Source: Vibrio salinus (lineage in GTDB: Bacteria > Pseudomonadota > Gammaproteobacteria > Enterobacterales > Vibrionaceae). Taken from it: 64,000 bases of DNA. Under the pieces are notes generated by a model. The model saw nothing but the letters and a program-made list of their open reading frames with translations, did no database searches and was not told the DNA's origin. This document shows, piece by piece, positions 47,392 to 58,468 of the stretch. The DNA lies in assembly GCF_021272385.1 (NCBI RefSeq), contig NZ_JAJSDZ010000005.1, forward strand, positions 372,001 to 436,000, written 5' to 3'. Position 1 is the first letter of the stretch, and each line of letters begins with the position of its first letter. Both the position numbers and the translations under genes were made by a program.

Positions 47392-49272
47392 TTAAATCTT
47401 AAAGCGGTTCAGATCATTCTTTTGTGTTTCAGCCAACTGCGACAACTCCGAAGAAGCCTGTAATGTCTGATTTATTGCTGAGACATTACGCCGGACCAAA
47501 TCAAATACCTGAGTAGTGTTCTGAGAAATCTCCTCTGTCACACTGTACTGCTGCTGGGACGCCGTCGCCACCAGAGTATTAATCTCAGATATCGATCCAA
47601 TAGCCGCTGAAATATCCGTAAAAGACGTTTTGATGTTCTCAGCAAGCGTGACCGAGTTTCCAATCAATTCCAGATTCTGATTCATATTATTGTTGGCCGT
47701 TTCCGATTGCGTCTGAAGTTTCTCTATCACTTCCTGAATCGTTACAGTCGATTGCTGAGTCTTTGATGCCAGATTACGGACTTCATCCGCAACCACCGCA
47801 AACCCCCGGCCATATTCTCCAGCCCTGGCAGCCTCAATGGCAGCATTCAGTGCAAGCAGGTTCGTCTGCTCTGAAATTTGGTTAATCACTTCCGTCACAG
47901 AACCAATCTCAATGGCAAACTCTCTCAATTCTCCAATAATTACAGCGGTATCCGTTACTGATGAACTAATTTTATTCGTCAGCGTGATATTCTTTTCCAG
48001 CGTATCCTGTCCGTCCGAAACATTGGACAACGTTTTATTGGTTTCCTCTTCTGCCAATGCCGCCTTATTACACACTTCCAGAGAGGTGGAGGATAGTTCA
48101 CTGATGGCAGTGGATATTTGTTCAATCTGATTTTGTTCATCCTGAGCATTCTTCAATGTGTCTTCCATAACCGTATTCAGTTCATGAGAAGCAGAAGAAA
48201 CACTTTCAGAAATACCATGAGACCCTTTAATCAAAGAACGTAGCTGATGGGAAAAATGATTCAAAGACAGGTTGATCCCCGATGGTATGCCATCGGATTC
48301 TTTATTTTCCCTCAAATCACCTTCAGCCATTTTCTCCATCAATGACGCAATATGATCCGGTGCACCACCAACAGGTTTCAATATCAGCTTTTTAATAATA
48401 AAAAGCATAATAGTAATCGCAAACACCAGACAGACTACTGCAACAATTAACGAAAATAATAAATTATCATTCGCGCTTTGAGCTATTTCACGACTTTTCT
48501 TAAATGTCACGAATTCCCACCCATTGATGTCTAATCTTCCCCAAAAAGAGGTAAACTGGATATCCTGATTATCAATATTTGCTTTATATGTAAGTTCCGG
48601 ATTATCACGATTAAAATGTTTAAAGTCAGGCCGTGCATCATAGACGTTTTTATTGATGAGATCCGGGTAAGGGCTTAACATTAACTTACCATCAGATGCA
48701 TACATATAAATATTTTTCTTTTTCAGCAAGTCACCTAAAATAATTTCCGCATCGGTACTGGACAATATTCCAATATCACCTGATGCTTTGTATGCAATAC
48801 CTAATGCCTGTTTACCCGTGGTCGCAGAAGTATAAGGTGCAGAAACATAAAAATTCCGGTCCTTATTAAAGATTTCATCATAATAAGCCCGGTGTAAATC
48901 CCGCACGTTGAAATCAAGCTTTTTCCCTGTCTGATCAAAAATGACACCGTGCCGGTTAAAAACAAAAACACCCAGATTGGCATCTTTTTGAATCTGAGCA
49001 AACAGCTTTAATTGCTGAATCAGATGAGCAGACAAGTGATCATCACTCACATCAGAGGCCGATAATTTAATCGACGAAAGCATCCGGTAATAGCTATTGA
49101 ACTTTTCAGTTAACTCCGTTTGTATATTCTTATTTTTTTCTTTTAGAATGGACTTTGTCAGCGTGATGCTTTCAGATTTAAATGACGTATAGCTAATCAC
49201 CATTAATGTAATAACAATTAATGTAATTATTAGACTTAACGCTCCAATAATTTGCATTTTAAATTTATTCAT
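47392..49272 (-). CDS. Methyl-accepting chemotaxis protein with double-Cache-type sensor
   Basis: 626 residues. Transmembrane helix 1 (about 7-29), a periplasmic domain (about 30-270) with Cache-like features ([29 protein letters not shown] split, then [17 protein letters not shown]), helix 2 (about 273-296), a HAMP segment and the cytoplasmic signalling hairpin with the highly conserved tip [24 protein letters not shown] (split over about 473-496). Inner-membrane receptor feeding CheA/CheW. A neighbour of the hut genes on the opposite strand; a histidine or urocanate ligand is only a guess. Confidence 0.92.
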   Translation of the reverse strand: MNKFKMQIIGALSLIITLIVITLMVISYTSFKSESITLTKSILKEKNKNIQTELTEKFNSYYRMLSSIKLSASDVSDDHLSAHLIQQLKLFAQIQKDANLGVFVFNRHGVIFDQTGKKLDFNVRDLHRAYYDEIFNKDRNFYVSAPYTSATTGKQALGIAYKASGDIGILSSTDAEIILGDLLKKKNIYMYASDGKLMLSPYPDLINKNVYDARPDFKHFNRDNPELTYKANIDNQDIQFTSFWGRLDINGWEFVTFKKSREIAQSANDNLLFSLIVAVVCLVFAITIMLFIIKKLILKPVGGAPDHIASLMEKMAEGDLRENKESDGIPSGINLSLNHFSHQLRSLIKGSHGISESVSSASHELNTVMEDTLKNAQDEQNQIEQISTAISELSSTSLEVCNKAALAEEETNKTLSNVSDGQDTLEKNITLTNKISSSVTDTAVIIGELREFAIEIGSVTEVINQISEQTNLLALNAAIEAARAGEYGRGFAVVADEVRNLASKTQQSTVTIQEVIEKLQTQSETANNNMNQNLELIGNSVTLAENIKTSFTDISAAIGSISEINTLVATASQQQYSVTEEISQNTTQVFDLVRRNVSAINQTLQASSELSQLAETQKNDLNRFKI

Positions 49273-49795
49273 ATAATTACACCCGACCTACTACATAGTA
49301 CTTCAATTAATTCACAGACTGAGTAACACAGTAATAACACAAAATTTCTACCAAAAATAACAGAAATCAGATTAGGTATCTCAGTAATATTTTTATTTAT
49401 ATATTCTTACAATTATTTGTATAGCCGGATTATCATAAACAATTTATAAGTCAGCTTAAAGAAAATTTCTTTCTGAAAAGAATAATATTCTTTAAAACTT
49501 CATTAAGAAACTAATTGCAAAATAGTTATTTTTTATTTAACTTGCTGCATATTATTTTTGACTTACATCATATACTTATTATTTATTCACTAATATGTAA
49601 TAAAAGATGAAAATAAATTTTACTTAAATATACATTTCTAATAACTGAATCTGTTTCATTTTTAATTCAATACAAATTACTAAATTTTTAAAACTGCTCT
49701 TTTCTTTTTTTAATTATTATGATCAAATATGCATATAGACAAGTAACTTAAAAATGTTTGAGAACATATGATTCTCGGCCCGGAATGACTTATTT
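49273..49795. other. A+T-rich intergenic region
   Basis: 523 bases between the divergent chemoreceptor and DUF938 genes, visibly richer in A+T than the neighbouring genes, with long runs of T and A. No ORF with a plausible ribosome-binding site, hairpin or repeat was recognised. It must hold promoters for both genes and may be a silenced or curved region. Confidence 0.5.
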
Positions 49796-50383
49796 ATGCA
49801 TAAACGTACTGCACCTCATTGTGAAAGAAATAAACAACCTATCTTAGAAAAACTGGCGGTTTATTTTAAATATTCCAGCCAAGTACTGGAAATCGGTTCC
49901 GGAACCGGACAACACGCTGTCTATTTTGCTAATCACTTACCTCACCTTCACTGGCATACCAGTGATATGCCGGAAAATCACAGCAGTATTCATGCCTGGA
50001 TTAACGAATCACAACTTAATAATATCTCTCCACCAGTTGAATTTACTATTGGCTGCGACCCCTGGCCGAATATCAAAGTCAATGCGGTTTTTACGGCCAA
50101 TACGACCCACATAATGCAGCCGGAAGATGCCAGAACAATGATGGAACTGGTTGCCGAAAATTTACCGGAAGACGGTATTTTCTGCCAATACGGTCCTATG
50201 AAAATTGGAGGGGAATACACCAGCGAAAGCAACCGGAAATTTGATCAAACACTAAAAGCATCCGGTTTTGGAGGCATCCGGTCTTTAGACGAACTGAAAA
50301 AATGGGGAAATAAAATGCAGCTGGCAGAGAAAATACCGATGCCGGCGAATAATTTTTTACTTGTATGGAAAATGAAAAAATAA
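49796..50383 (+). CDS. DUF938 class I SAM-dependent methyltransferase-like protein
   Basis: 195 residues. VLEIGSGTGQHAVYFANHLPH (split; glycine-rich SAM loop about 31-39 of the motif I region) and APHCERNKQPILEKL at the N-terminus match DUF938, a family with the class I SAM fold. A second motif VNAVFTANTTHIMQPED follows at about 95-112. Cytoplasmic; substrate unknown. Single gene, convergent with the ABC transporter ATPase at 50473. Confidence 0.82.
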   Translation: MHKRTAPHCERNKQPILEKLAVYFKYSSQVLEIGSGTGQHAVYFANHLPHLHWHTSDMPENHSSIHAWINESQLNNISPPVEFTIGCDPWPNIKVNAVFTANTTHIMQPEDARTMMELVAENLPEDGIFCQYGPMKIGGEYTSESNRKFDQTLKASGFGGIRSLDELKKWGNKMQLAEKIPMPANNFLLVWKMKK

Positions 50384-50414
50384 TCACCGTAGCAGCCCGG
50401 TGTTAAATCGTATC

Positions 50415-50447
50415 AAGACCCGGTAAACATCGGTGTTTCCGGGTCTT
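50415..50447. terminator. Hairpin between DUF938 gene and ABC ATPase gene
   Basis: AAGACCCGG (50415-50423) and CCGGGTCTT (50439-50447), 15-base loop. It lies between convergent genes; only a short TT follows, so it is a weak intrinsic terminator. Confidence 0.6.
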
Positions 50448-50472
50448 TGAGGTCATAGAGCCGACATCATAT

Positions 50473-51237
50473 TTAATCGTTAAACGAGCTTAAGAATTGC
50501 TGAACACGTTCTGATTTCGGGTTATTAAAAAACGCTTCCGGCGGCGCTTTTTCGATTAATTTGCCTTTTTCAAGAAAGACAACCTGATCCGACACCGCCC
50601 GGGCAAATTCCATCTCATGGGTCACCACGACCATGGTATACCCTTCCAGAGATAATTTTTTCATGACGTTTAACACCTCCCCAACCCTTTCAGGATCAAG
50701 AGCCGATGTCGGTTCATCAAACAAAAGTACATCCGGACTCATTGCCAGAGAACGGGCTATGGCCACCCGTTGTTTCTGACCACCGGAAAGCGTAATAGGA
50801 TAAACATCCCGCTTTTCCAGCATTCCGACTTTATCGAGCTGCTCAACCGCAATTTGCTCTGCACTGATTTTATCCATATGTTTCACTTTCAGAAGCGGCA
50901 TCATAACGTTCTCGATAACCGTTACATGCGGCCACAAATTAAAGCTCTGAAATACCATACCGACACGTTCACGAATCTTAGCCAGTTGCTTATTCGTCAT
51001 TGGCTTCTTATCTTCATCACGGACACCTATCCGTTCATCGCCAATGTATATTTTCCCTTTATCCGGCTGCTCCAGCCAGTTCATACAACGTAATAATGTC
51101 GACTTCCCTGAACCGGAAGATCCCAGAATACTGACGACTTCACCTTTATTCACGGTTAAGTTAATATCTCTCAGCACTTCGATTCCATCAAACTGCTTCG
51201 ACAATTTTCTTACTTCAATTGCAGAATCATTAAGCAT
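50473..51237 (-). CDS. Polar amino acid-type ABC transporter ATPase (taurine module candidate)
   Basis: 254 residues, the compact GlnQ/HisP form. Walker [10 protein letters not shown] (about 36-44), Q-loop [10 protein letters not shown] (about 89-98), signature [16 protein letters not shown] (about 145-160), Walker [15 protein letters not shown]-loop VVTHEM. Its start overlaps the stop of the upstream permease gene by 8 bases, so it is co-translated with it. Last gene of a four-gene transporter set that also has two permeases and a binding protein, apparently serving the aminotransferase gene further upstream. Confidence 0.92.
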   Translation of the reverse strand: MLNDSAIEVRKLSKQFDGIEVLRDINLTVNKGEVVSILGSSGSGKSTLLRCMNWLEQPDKGKIYIGDERIGVRDEDKKPMTNKQLAKIRERVGMVFQSFNLWPHVTVIENVMMPLLKVKHMDKISAEQIAVEQLDKVGMLEKRDVYPITLSGGQKQRVAIARSLAMSPDVLLFDEPTSALDPERVGEVLNVMKKLSLEGYTMVVVTHEMEFARAVSDQVVFLEKGKLIEKAPPEAFFNNPKSERVQQFLSSFND

Positions 51238-51895
51238 GATAAAGTCCTTTTTTACTACCCCATTGACCTAACAGGCGAATTGAGTTCTCAATAATAAGTC
51301 CGATAATCCAGTAAAGAACAATCGCAACTAAGAATGCTTTAAACGGAATAAAATACGTAGCCTGAATACTGTTTGCCGATGCCGTTACTTCCTGAACGGT
51401 AATAATGCATAAAAAGGCGGTGTCTTTCAGACAAATAATCAATTGGTTGCCCAATAACGGCAGGGAACTCATAATGATATTTGGCAACACAACATCTTTG
51501 TATACCTGATGTTGTCTGAAGCCTAATGCTTCTGCTGCTTCCGTTAATCCTTTTGACATGACCAACCGCTGTCCACGAAGAATTTCACAAAAGTAAGCGC
51601 CGTGATAAAGAATAAGAGAAATAAACCCTGCCGTTTCTGCCTCCATGCGAATTCCCATCTGAGGTAATCCATAATAGAGCAGATAAGCCAAAATCAGAAA
51701 AGGGATTGTTCTCATTACCGTCATAAACGCCCTGATCGCATAACGTATAAAACGATGAGCGGTTTCCAGCTGATACAGCAAAACAATACCCAGTATCAAT
51801 GCGGCTATAGCCGAAACAACAAACAGGTAAATTGTCATTTCAAATCCGTCAATAAAGAGGTCCCGGGCTTCCCAAATCGTCATCCATTCATTCAT
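51230..51895 (-). CDS. Polar amino acid-type ABC permease 1
   Basis: 221 residues, five transmembrane helices. The EAA-type loop [25 protein letters not shown] is at about 121-145. It overlaps the ATPase start by 8 bases and follows the second permease by 12 bases. With that permease it should form the heterodimeric inner-membrane channel. Confidence 0.9.
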   Translation of the reverse strand: MNEWMTIWEARDLFIDGFEMTIYLFVVSAIAALILGIVLLYQLETAHRFIRYAIRAFMTVMRTIPFLILAYLLYYGLPQMGIRMEAETAGFISLILYHGAYFCEILRGQRLVMSKGLTEAAEALGFRQHQVYKDVVLPNIIMSSLPLLGNQLIICLKDTAFLCIITVQEVTASANSIQATYFIPFKAFLVAIVLYWIIGLIIENSIRLLGQWGSKKGLYHA

Positions 51896-51907
51896 TGTGA
51901 CCTCCTG

Positions 51908-52549
51908 TTACAACGCCAGTCGTCGTGCTTTTACTTCAGCAACGGATTGCGCTTTTACCAAAATACTGATAATCACGATATAAATCAGTCCGGCACCAAG
52001 AATTGGATACACGGGTTCATAAGTGACTGAGGAAATGCGGTTGGTAACTCGAGTCAAATCAACCAAACCGATAATCGCCACCGCCGGACTTCCTTTTATC
52101 AGAAATGACATTTCGTTGACTAACGCAGGCAAACTGACAGAAATGACCTGAGGCAACATAATTGAACGGAAAAAGGTCCATTCAGTCATACCGCATGCAT
52201 AGGCTGCTTCTCTCTGATCTTTTGAAAAATTACGAATCGCTGAGCGCCATATTTCGGCGTTAAACGCCGCAGTATTCAGTGACAGCGATAAAATAGCAGC
52301 GATATTTTTGTCAAGATGCACACCTAAAGCCGGTAATGCTAAAAAGATAAATAAAACTAAGGTAACCAGAGGAGTAGAACGGGCAACACTGATATACAGT
52401 CCCAGAAATTGATCGACGAACGGAATAGAGCGTTGCCGGATAATGGCGATTAGTAACCCAAGCGTCACTCCGATTGCAATCGATGTCCCGGAAATCCAGA
52501 TTGTCGTCCATGCCCCTTTAAATAATAAAATCCATGCAGCTAAATCCAT
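51908..52549 (-). CDS. Polar amino acid-type ABC permease 2
   Basis: 213 residues, five transmembrane helices; EAA-type loop REAAYACGMTEWTFFRSIMLPQ at about 117-138. Tightly spaced with permease 1 (12 bases) and 66 bases after the binding-protein gene. N-terminal helix GAWTTIWISGTSIAIGVTLGLL (about 12-33) is typical of the family. Confidence 0.9.
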   Translation of the reverse strand: MDLAAWILLFKGAWTTIWISGTSIAIGVTLGLLIAIIRQRSIPFVDQFLGLYISVARSTPLVTLVLFIFLALPALGVHLDKNIAAILSLSLNTAAFNAEIWRSAIRNFSKDQREAAYACGMTEWTFFRSIMLPQVISVSLPALVNEMSFLIKGSPAVAIIGLVDLTRVTNRISSVTYEPVYPILGAGLIYIVIISILVKAQSVAEVKARRLAL

Positions 52550-52615
52550 GAAATTACACCTCTACAACACAGGAAAACACATACCGGCTGAAAATCAGCC
52601 GGTACATTCTGAGGG

Positions 52616-53485
52616 TTAATCTAAATTCGCTAGCTTGTGGAACTGCTTAACCGTTGTAATAGGCTCATCTGGCAGACCATTAAATTCCTGACCAAACCAT
52701 TTTTTCTGTAATTCGGTTAATTTGCCGGTTTCTTTCAGGTGCAGAACAAAACCATCCAGGAATTTAAGTAATTCCGGACTGCTCTTCGGTACAGGCCATG
52801 AAACGAACCCTTTACCGGATACCGGCTGGCCTTTTGCAAACACATTAGGACGTGCTTTCACCAAATCGTTAATGGAAATAACCGCATTAACGACATAATC
52901 CAGACGGCCATTCGCCAAATCAGCATACGCTTCCGGATAAGACTGATACTGAACCACTTTTCCCAGTTTGCCGCCTTTCTCTTTCAGCATGGCTTTCAAT
53001 TCAGGCAAACGGGCAAGCAGTGCACTACCAGCCTGAACACCCAGTGTTTTTCCACTAAGATCCGCAATACTGTTAATACTGTCATCGCCTTTACGTTTAA
53101 CATAATAATGCTGAGCTGACGCTAATGGCACAACGAAGTTGAAGACTTTAAGGCGGTCATCGGTAATCAATGCACCGGTAATTGCAGCGTCATACTGGCC
53201 GGAAGAAACCGCCGCTAACAAACCTGTCCAAGGAAGGATGCTCTGCTTGATTTCAAACTTGCTGCTGTACTTTTTCAATTCATCCAGAATGTCTTTATTG
53301 AAACCGGCCGGTTCTCCATTTTTCATAAAGTTAAACGGTGCATAGTCATCTTCCGTTGCAACTTTAAAAACGCCTGTTTTTTCAATTTCCGGCAAATCAG
53401 CTGCAGTTGCTAAACTGGTACCAAGTAAAACGGATAATGTGGCTGCCGCAGTAAAACCGGCAAATTTACGCTTCCATCGCATCAT
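52616..53485 (-). CDS. Periplasmic substrate-binding protein (SBP family 3) of the aminotransferase-linked transporter
   Basis: 289 residues with a signal peptide (MMRWKRKFAGFTAAATLSVL..., cleavage after ATA near residue 28). Family 3 landmarks: VFKVATEDDYAPFNFMKNGEPAGFNKDIL (split over about 39-67), AVSSGQYDAAITGALITDDR (about 91-110), and a conserved LQKKWFGQEF at the end. It differs from the window's other binding protein in the ligand pocket region. The ligand could be taurine or another omega-amino acid, judged only from the neighbouring aminotransferase; not a TauA-type protein. Confidence 0.87.
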   Translation of the reverse strand: MMRWKRKFAGFTAAATLSVLLGTSLATAADLPEIEKTGVFKVATEDDYAPFNFMKNGEPAGFNKDILDELKKYSSKFEIKQSILPWTGLLAAVSSGQYDAAITGALITDDRLKVFNFVVPLASAQHYYVKRKGDDSINSIADLSGKTLGVQAGSALLARLPELKAMLKEKGGKLGKVVQYQSYPEAYADLANGRLDYVVNAVISINDLVKARPNVFAKGQPVSGKGFVSWPVPKSSPELLKFLDGFVLHLKETGKLTELQKKWFGQEFNGLPDEPITTVKQFHKLANLD

Positions 53486-53650
53486 AAAATATCTCTCCCT
53501 GATAATGTTAGCATTGTTAACTTTGTGTTAATTTTTATATTCCACAATATTTTTTGCCGGGTATAGAGCCAAAAAAAAATAAAATATAGGTCCAAGGGGC
53601 CAATTATTCAATTTTCTTCCGGGCAGCACCAAATTGGCACAGAGCAATAC

Positions 53651-53679
53651 AAAAAAGGACGCTTTAAAAGCGCCCTTTT
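53651..53679 (-). terminator. Terminator of the aminotransferase gene
   Basis: AAAAAAGGACGCTTT and AAAGCGCCCTTTT form a stem with one mismatch; on the minus strand it ends in CCTTTTTTG. It lies 46 bases after the aminotransferase stop, so the transporter genes further on probably have their own promoter in the gap 53486-53650. Confidence 0.75.
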
Positions 53680-53725
53680 CAATTATGAAATTTATAATTT
53701 AACTAATGATTAACAATTCTAACCT

Positions 53726-55081
53726 TTACAGACTTGCCAGTGCAGCATCAATTGCATCGACAATAGTATCGGCCTGTTCCTGCGTTAACGTCAGAATCGG
53801 ACTCAGACACAATGTATTGTTGTATTTTTTAAACGAACGGTTAGTACGCCCAATCAGCACTCCATTCTGACTGCAGTGAGCCACAATCTTCATCAATACG
53901 CTCTCATCAACCGGTTCTTTTGTCCCACGGTCCTGAACCAGTTCCATTCCAAGAAATAAGCCTTTACCACGAACATCACCTATGATGTCATATTTCTGTT
54001 TCAGCAGAGACAGACGGGTCAGCAGGTAATCACCCATTTTTGAAGAATTTTCCAATAGGCCTTCCCGTTCAATAATCGCCAGGTTCTCCAGCGCAGCAGC
54101 CGGGCCGGAAGTACATCCACCAAATGTACTGATATCCCGGAAATAGCTCTCACGATCTTCAGGCTGATTATTTAATTTCTGGAAAATCTCTTCCGTTACG
54201 ACCGTACATGAAATCGGTGCATAGGCAGAAGCCAGACCTTTTGCCATCGTAACGATATCGGGCTTCACATCAAAATGCTGATAACCAAACCATTTCCCTG
54301 TTCTGCCCAATCCACAGACGACTTCATCAATATGAAGTAACATGTCGTATTTCTGGCAAAGCGCCTGAACACCTTTCAGATACCCTTCCGGCGGTACAAT
54401 AACCCCACCTCCGGCAGTAATCGGTTCTACGACAATCGCACCAACAGTATCGGCCCCTTCAGCCAGAATAACCTCTTCAAGCGCTTTCAGAGATAACTCA
54501 GAATAATTATCGACGTCACCATACTGACTGCGGTATTCACAACAGTGCGGGAATTCAACGAATCCCGGAGTAAACGGACCATATTGATTACGACGCTCTT
54601 CCTGACCGGATGAACTCAGGCAGGTAATGGTTGTCCCGTGATAGTCACGCTCACGATATAAGACTTTCGACTTATTGCCGCCATAATATTTTTCAGAAAT
54701 CTGGCGAACCATCTTGTATGCTTTTTCATTCGCTTCGGAACCTGAGTTCGAAAAATACACACGGCTCATTCCCGGCATCAGACTCACCAGTTTTGCAGCA
54801 AACTGACTTCCGATAGGCGTCGCTCCCGATCCGGCAAAGTAGTTTAACTGAACCAGCTGTTCTTTTACCGCTTCCGCAATGGATTCACGTCCGTAGCCGA
54901 CATTCACACACCAAACGCCGCCGGCCGTGGCATCCAGATATTGTTTACCGTTCGAATCCCAGACATAACTCCCCTCACCTTTAACGAACATCGGTGCTTT
55001 AGCGGTAGCATGTTGTGTCATATGATGCCAGACGTGTGCTGAATCTAATTCAATCACATCTTCAAGAATATCCATTTCCAT
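53726..55081 (-). CDS. tpa: Taurine:pyruvate aminotransferase-like (class III PLP aminotransferase)
   Basis: 451 residues. DSAHVWHHMTQH (about 13-24), ATAGGVWCVNVGYGRESIAEAV (split), FSNSGSEANEKAYKMVRQI (about 108-126), RERDYHGTTITCLSS (about 143-157), HIDEVVCGLGRTGKWFGYQHF and the Schiff-base lysine in DIVTMAKGLASAYAPISC are close to the sequence I recall for taurine:pyruvate aminotransferases such as those of Bilophila and Paracoccus. The reaction would be taurine + pyruvate to sulfoacetaldehyde + alanine. Divergent from a MocR/TauR-like regulator and followed by an ABC transporter. Another omega-amino acid such as beta-alanine or GABA is the main alternative. Confidence 0.8.
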   Translation of the reverse strand: MEMDILEDVIELDSAHVWHHMTQHATAKAPMFVKGEGSYVWDSNGKQYLDATAGGVWCVNVGYGRESIAEAVKEQLVQLNYFAGSGATPIGSQFAAKLVSLMPGMSRVYFSNSGSEANEKAYKMVRQISEKYYGGNKSKVLYRERDYHGTTITCLSSSGQEERRNQYGPFTPGFVEFPHCCEYRSQYGDVDNYSELSLKALEEVILAEGADTVGAIVVEPITAGGGVIVPPEGYLKGVQALCQKYDMLLHIDEVVCGLGRTGKWFGYQHFDVKPDIVTMAKGLASAYAPISCTVVTEEIFQKLNNQPEDRESYFRDISTFGGCTSGPAAALENLAIIEREGLLENSSKMGDYLLTRLSLLKQKYDIIGDVRGKGLFLGMELVQDRGTKEPVDESVLMKIVAHCSQNGVLIGRTNRSFKKYNNTLCLSPILTLTQEQADTIVDAIDAALASL

Positions 55082-55282
55082 TTTGTTACTCCTTTCATTT
55101 CTGTTAAAACCAACATTAGGACGACATCGTAATAAGTATTAGCGCCAGAATTAGCTTTTTTTGGGAACAATTGGCCCCAGATAACCGATCTGCAACCATC
55201 TACGCCTGATGGTTCAACACCATGATTGGCATATATCGTGCATTTTCTGATCTATAGCAGATCACAAAAACGAGAAGAACTT

Positions 55283-57612
<2,330 letters not shown>

Positions 57613-57861
57613 CCGATACCAAAAGCAGAGCCGGTTCTTCACGGGCTCTGCGGTATTCGCCTTATGGAAGGTAATAAAATCTCATACTAAATGACAGCGA
57701 TCTGAACGGTTCGCTGCCATTTATAAATCGAAAATGCCCCTTTTCGTGTTTTCCTTCTCAGGTAACTCACATAACGGACAGGAAATTGACTTAATTTTAC
57801 TAATCCATGTAATGTGCTTGGTATAATTTTTTCTTTCCTAACCTTACTTGAGAGTGTTTGT

Positions 57862-58020
57862 ATGAGAACTCAAATCCCCAACAAGATTTACAGTTTGTTC
57901 GATGACTTAATCAAAGAGTACTCACAAGAAAGTTCGAAATTCCTGAGTAATCCTACTGAATACATCAAAAACTCAGATTTTATGATTGGAGGCACGATCG
58001 ATCCGTCATCTCGAGTGTAG
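57862..58020 (+). CDS. Short orphan ORF, possibly truncated
   Basis: 52 codons from an ATG preceded by GAGAG at 8-12 bases. It is mostly polar (RTQIPNKIYSLFDDLIKEYS...). No family recognised. The stop is followed within 60 bases by the IS110-like fragment, so it may be the 5' end of a gene broken by that insertion. The 249 bases between the SDR gene and this frame hold a hairpin CAGAGCC-N10-GGCTCTG near 57627-57651, perhaps the SDR terminator. Confidence 0.3.
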   Translation: MRTQIPNKIYSLFDDLIKEYSQESSKFLSNPTEYIKNSDFMIGGTIDPSSRV

Positions 58021-58079
58021 TGGATGAGGTAAATTGGCCACTATATTGAAAGTTTTACAATATCTCAGGTAATCCGTTA

Positions 58080-58190
58080 AATACTAATTTGGCAAAGCAT
58101 ATTTTCCATCTCGTTGGTCACGATCATCTTGGTAGGGAAACGTTTCGGAGGAAGTTAAGCAGGCAGAAAATTCCCTGGACTTCTCTCATT
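58080..58190 (+). pseudogene. IS110-family transposase 5' fragment
   Basis: The frame reads NTNLAKHIFHLVGHDHLG, then ETFRRKLSRQKI, which resembles the DLAKxxFxLxGxD start of IS110-family transposases (RuvC-like DEDD enzymes). The usual first Asp is replaced by Asn and the initiator region is lost. Beyond about codon 35 the resemblance stops; the frame continues to 58319 without family features. Only a degraded remnant, about 37 codons of some 330-400. Confidence 0.45.
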
Positions 58191-58468
58191 AAATTAGATC
58201 CAGTGGTTTTGTGGGGTGCTTACGACTCACTTGTTTTCATAAAGACTCCTATCAGTCAGGGAAAATGGTCGCTCAAGTTAACAGGGCTCACTAAATTGCT
58301 GTCAATAGCCTCTGGCTAAATAGTTACACTTCGCTTTCTATTCTTAATTTCGATACTTGACTTAATGTATATTTTAAGAGCAACATAAAACCATAACACT
58401 TTGATTAATAATGAATTTATTATTAACCTCTGTTCCCGCTCAAATTTCATGTTTACCAAGGAACATTT

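Noticed and set aside
49273..49795. Origin of replication or phage remnant in the A+T-rich gap
   Set aside because: No DnaA-box cluster, repeats or ORFs recognised; simply A+T-rich.
57862..58020. Toxin or antitoxin gene next to IS remnants
   Set aside because: Too short and unlike any toxin-antitoxin family I know; no partner frame adjacent.
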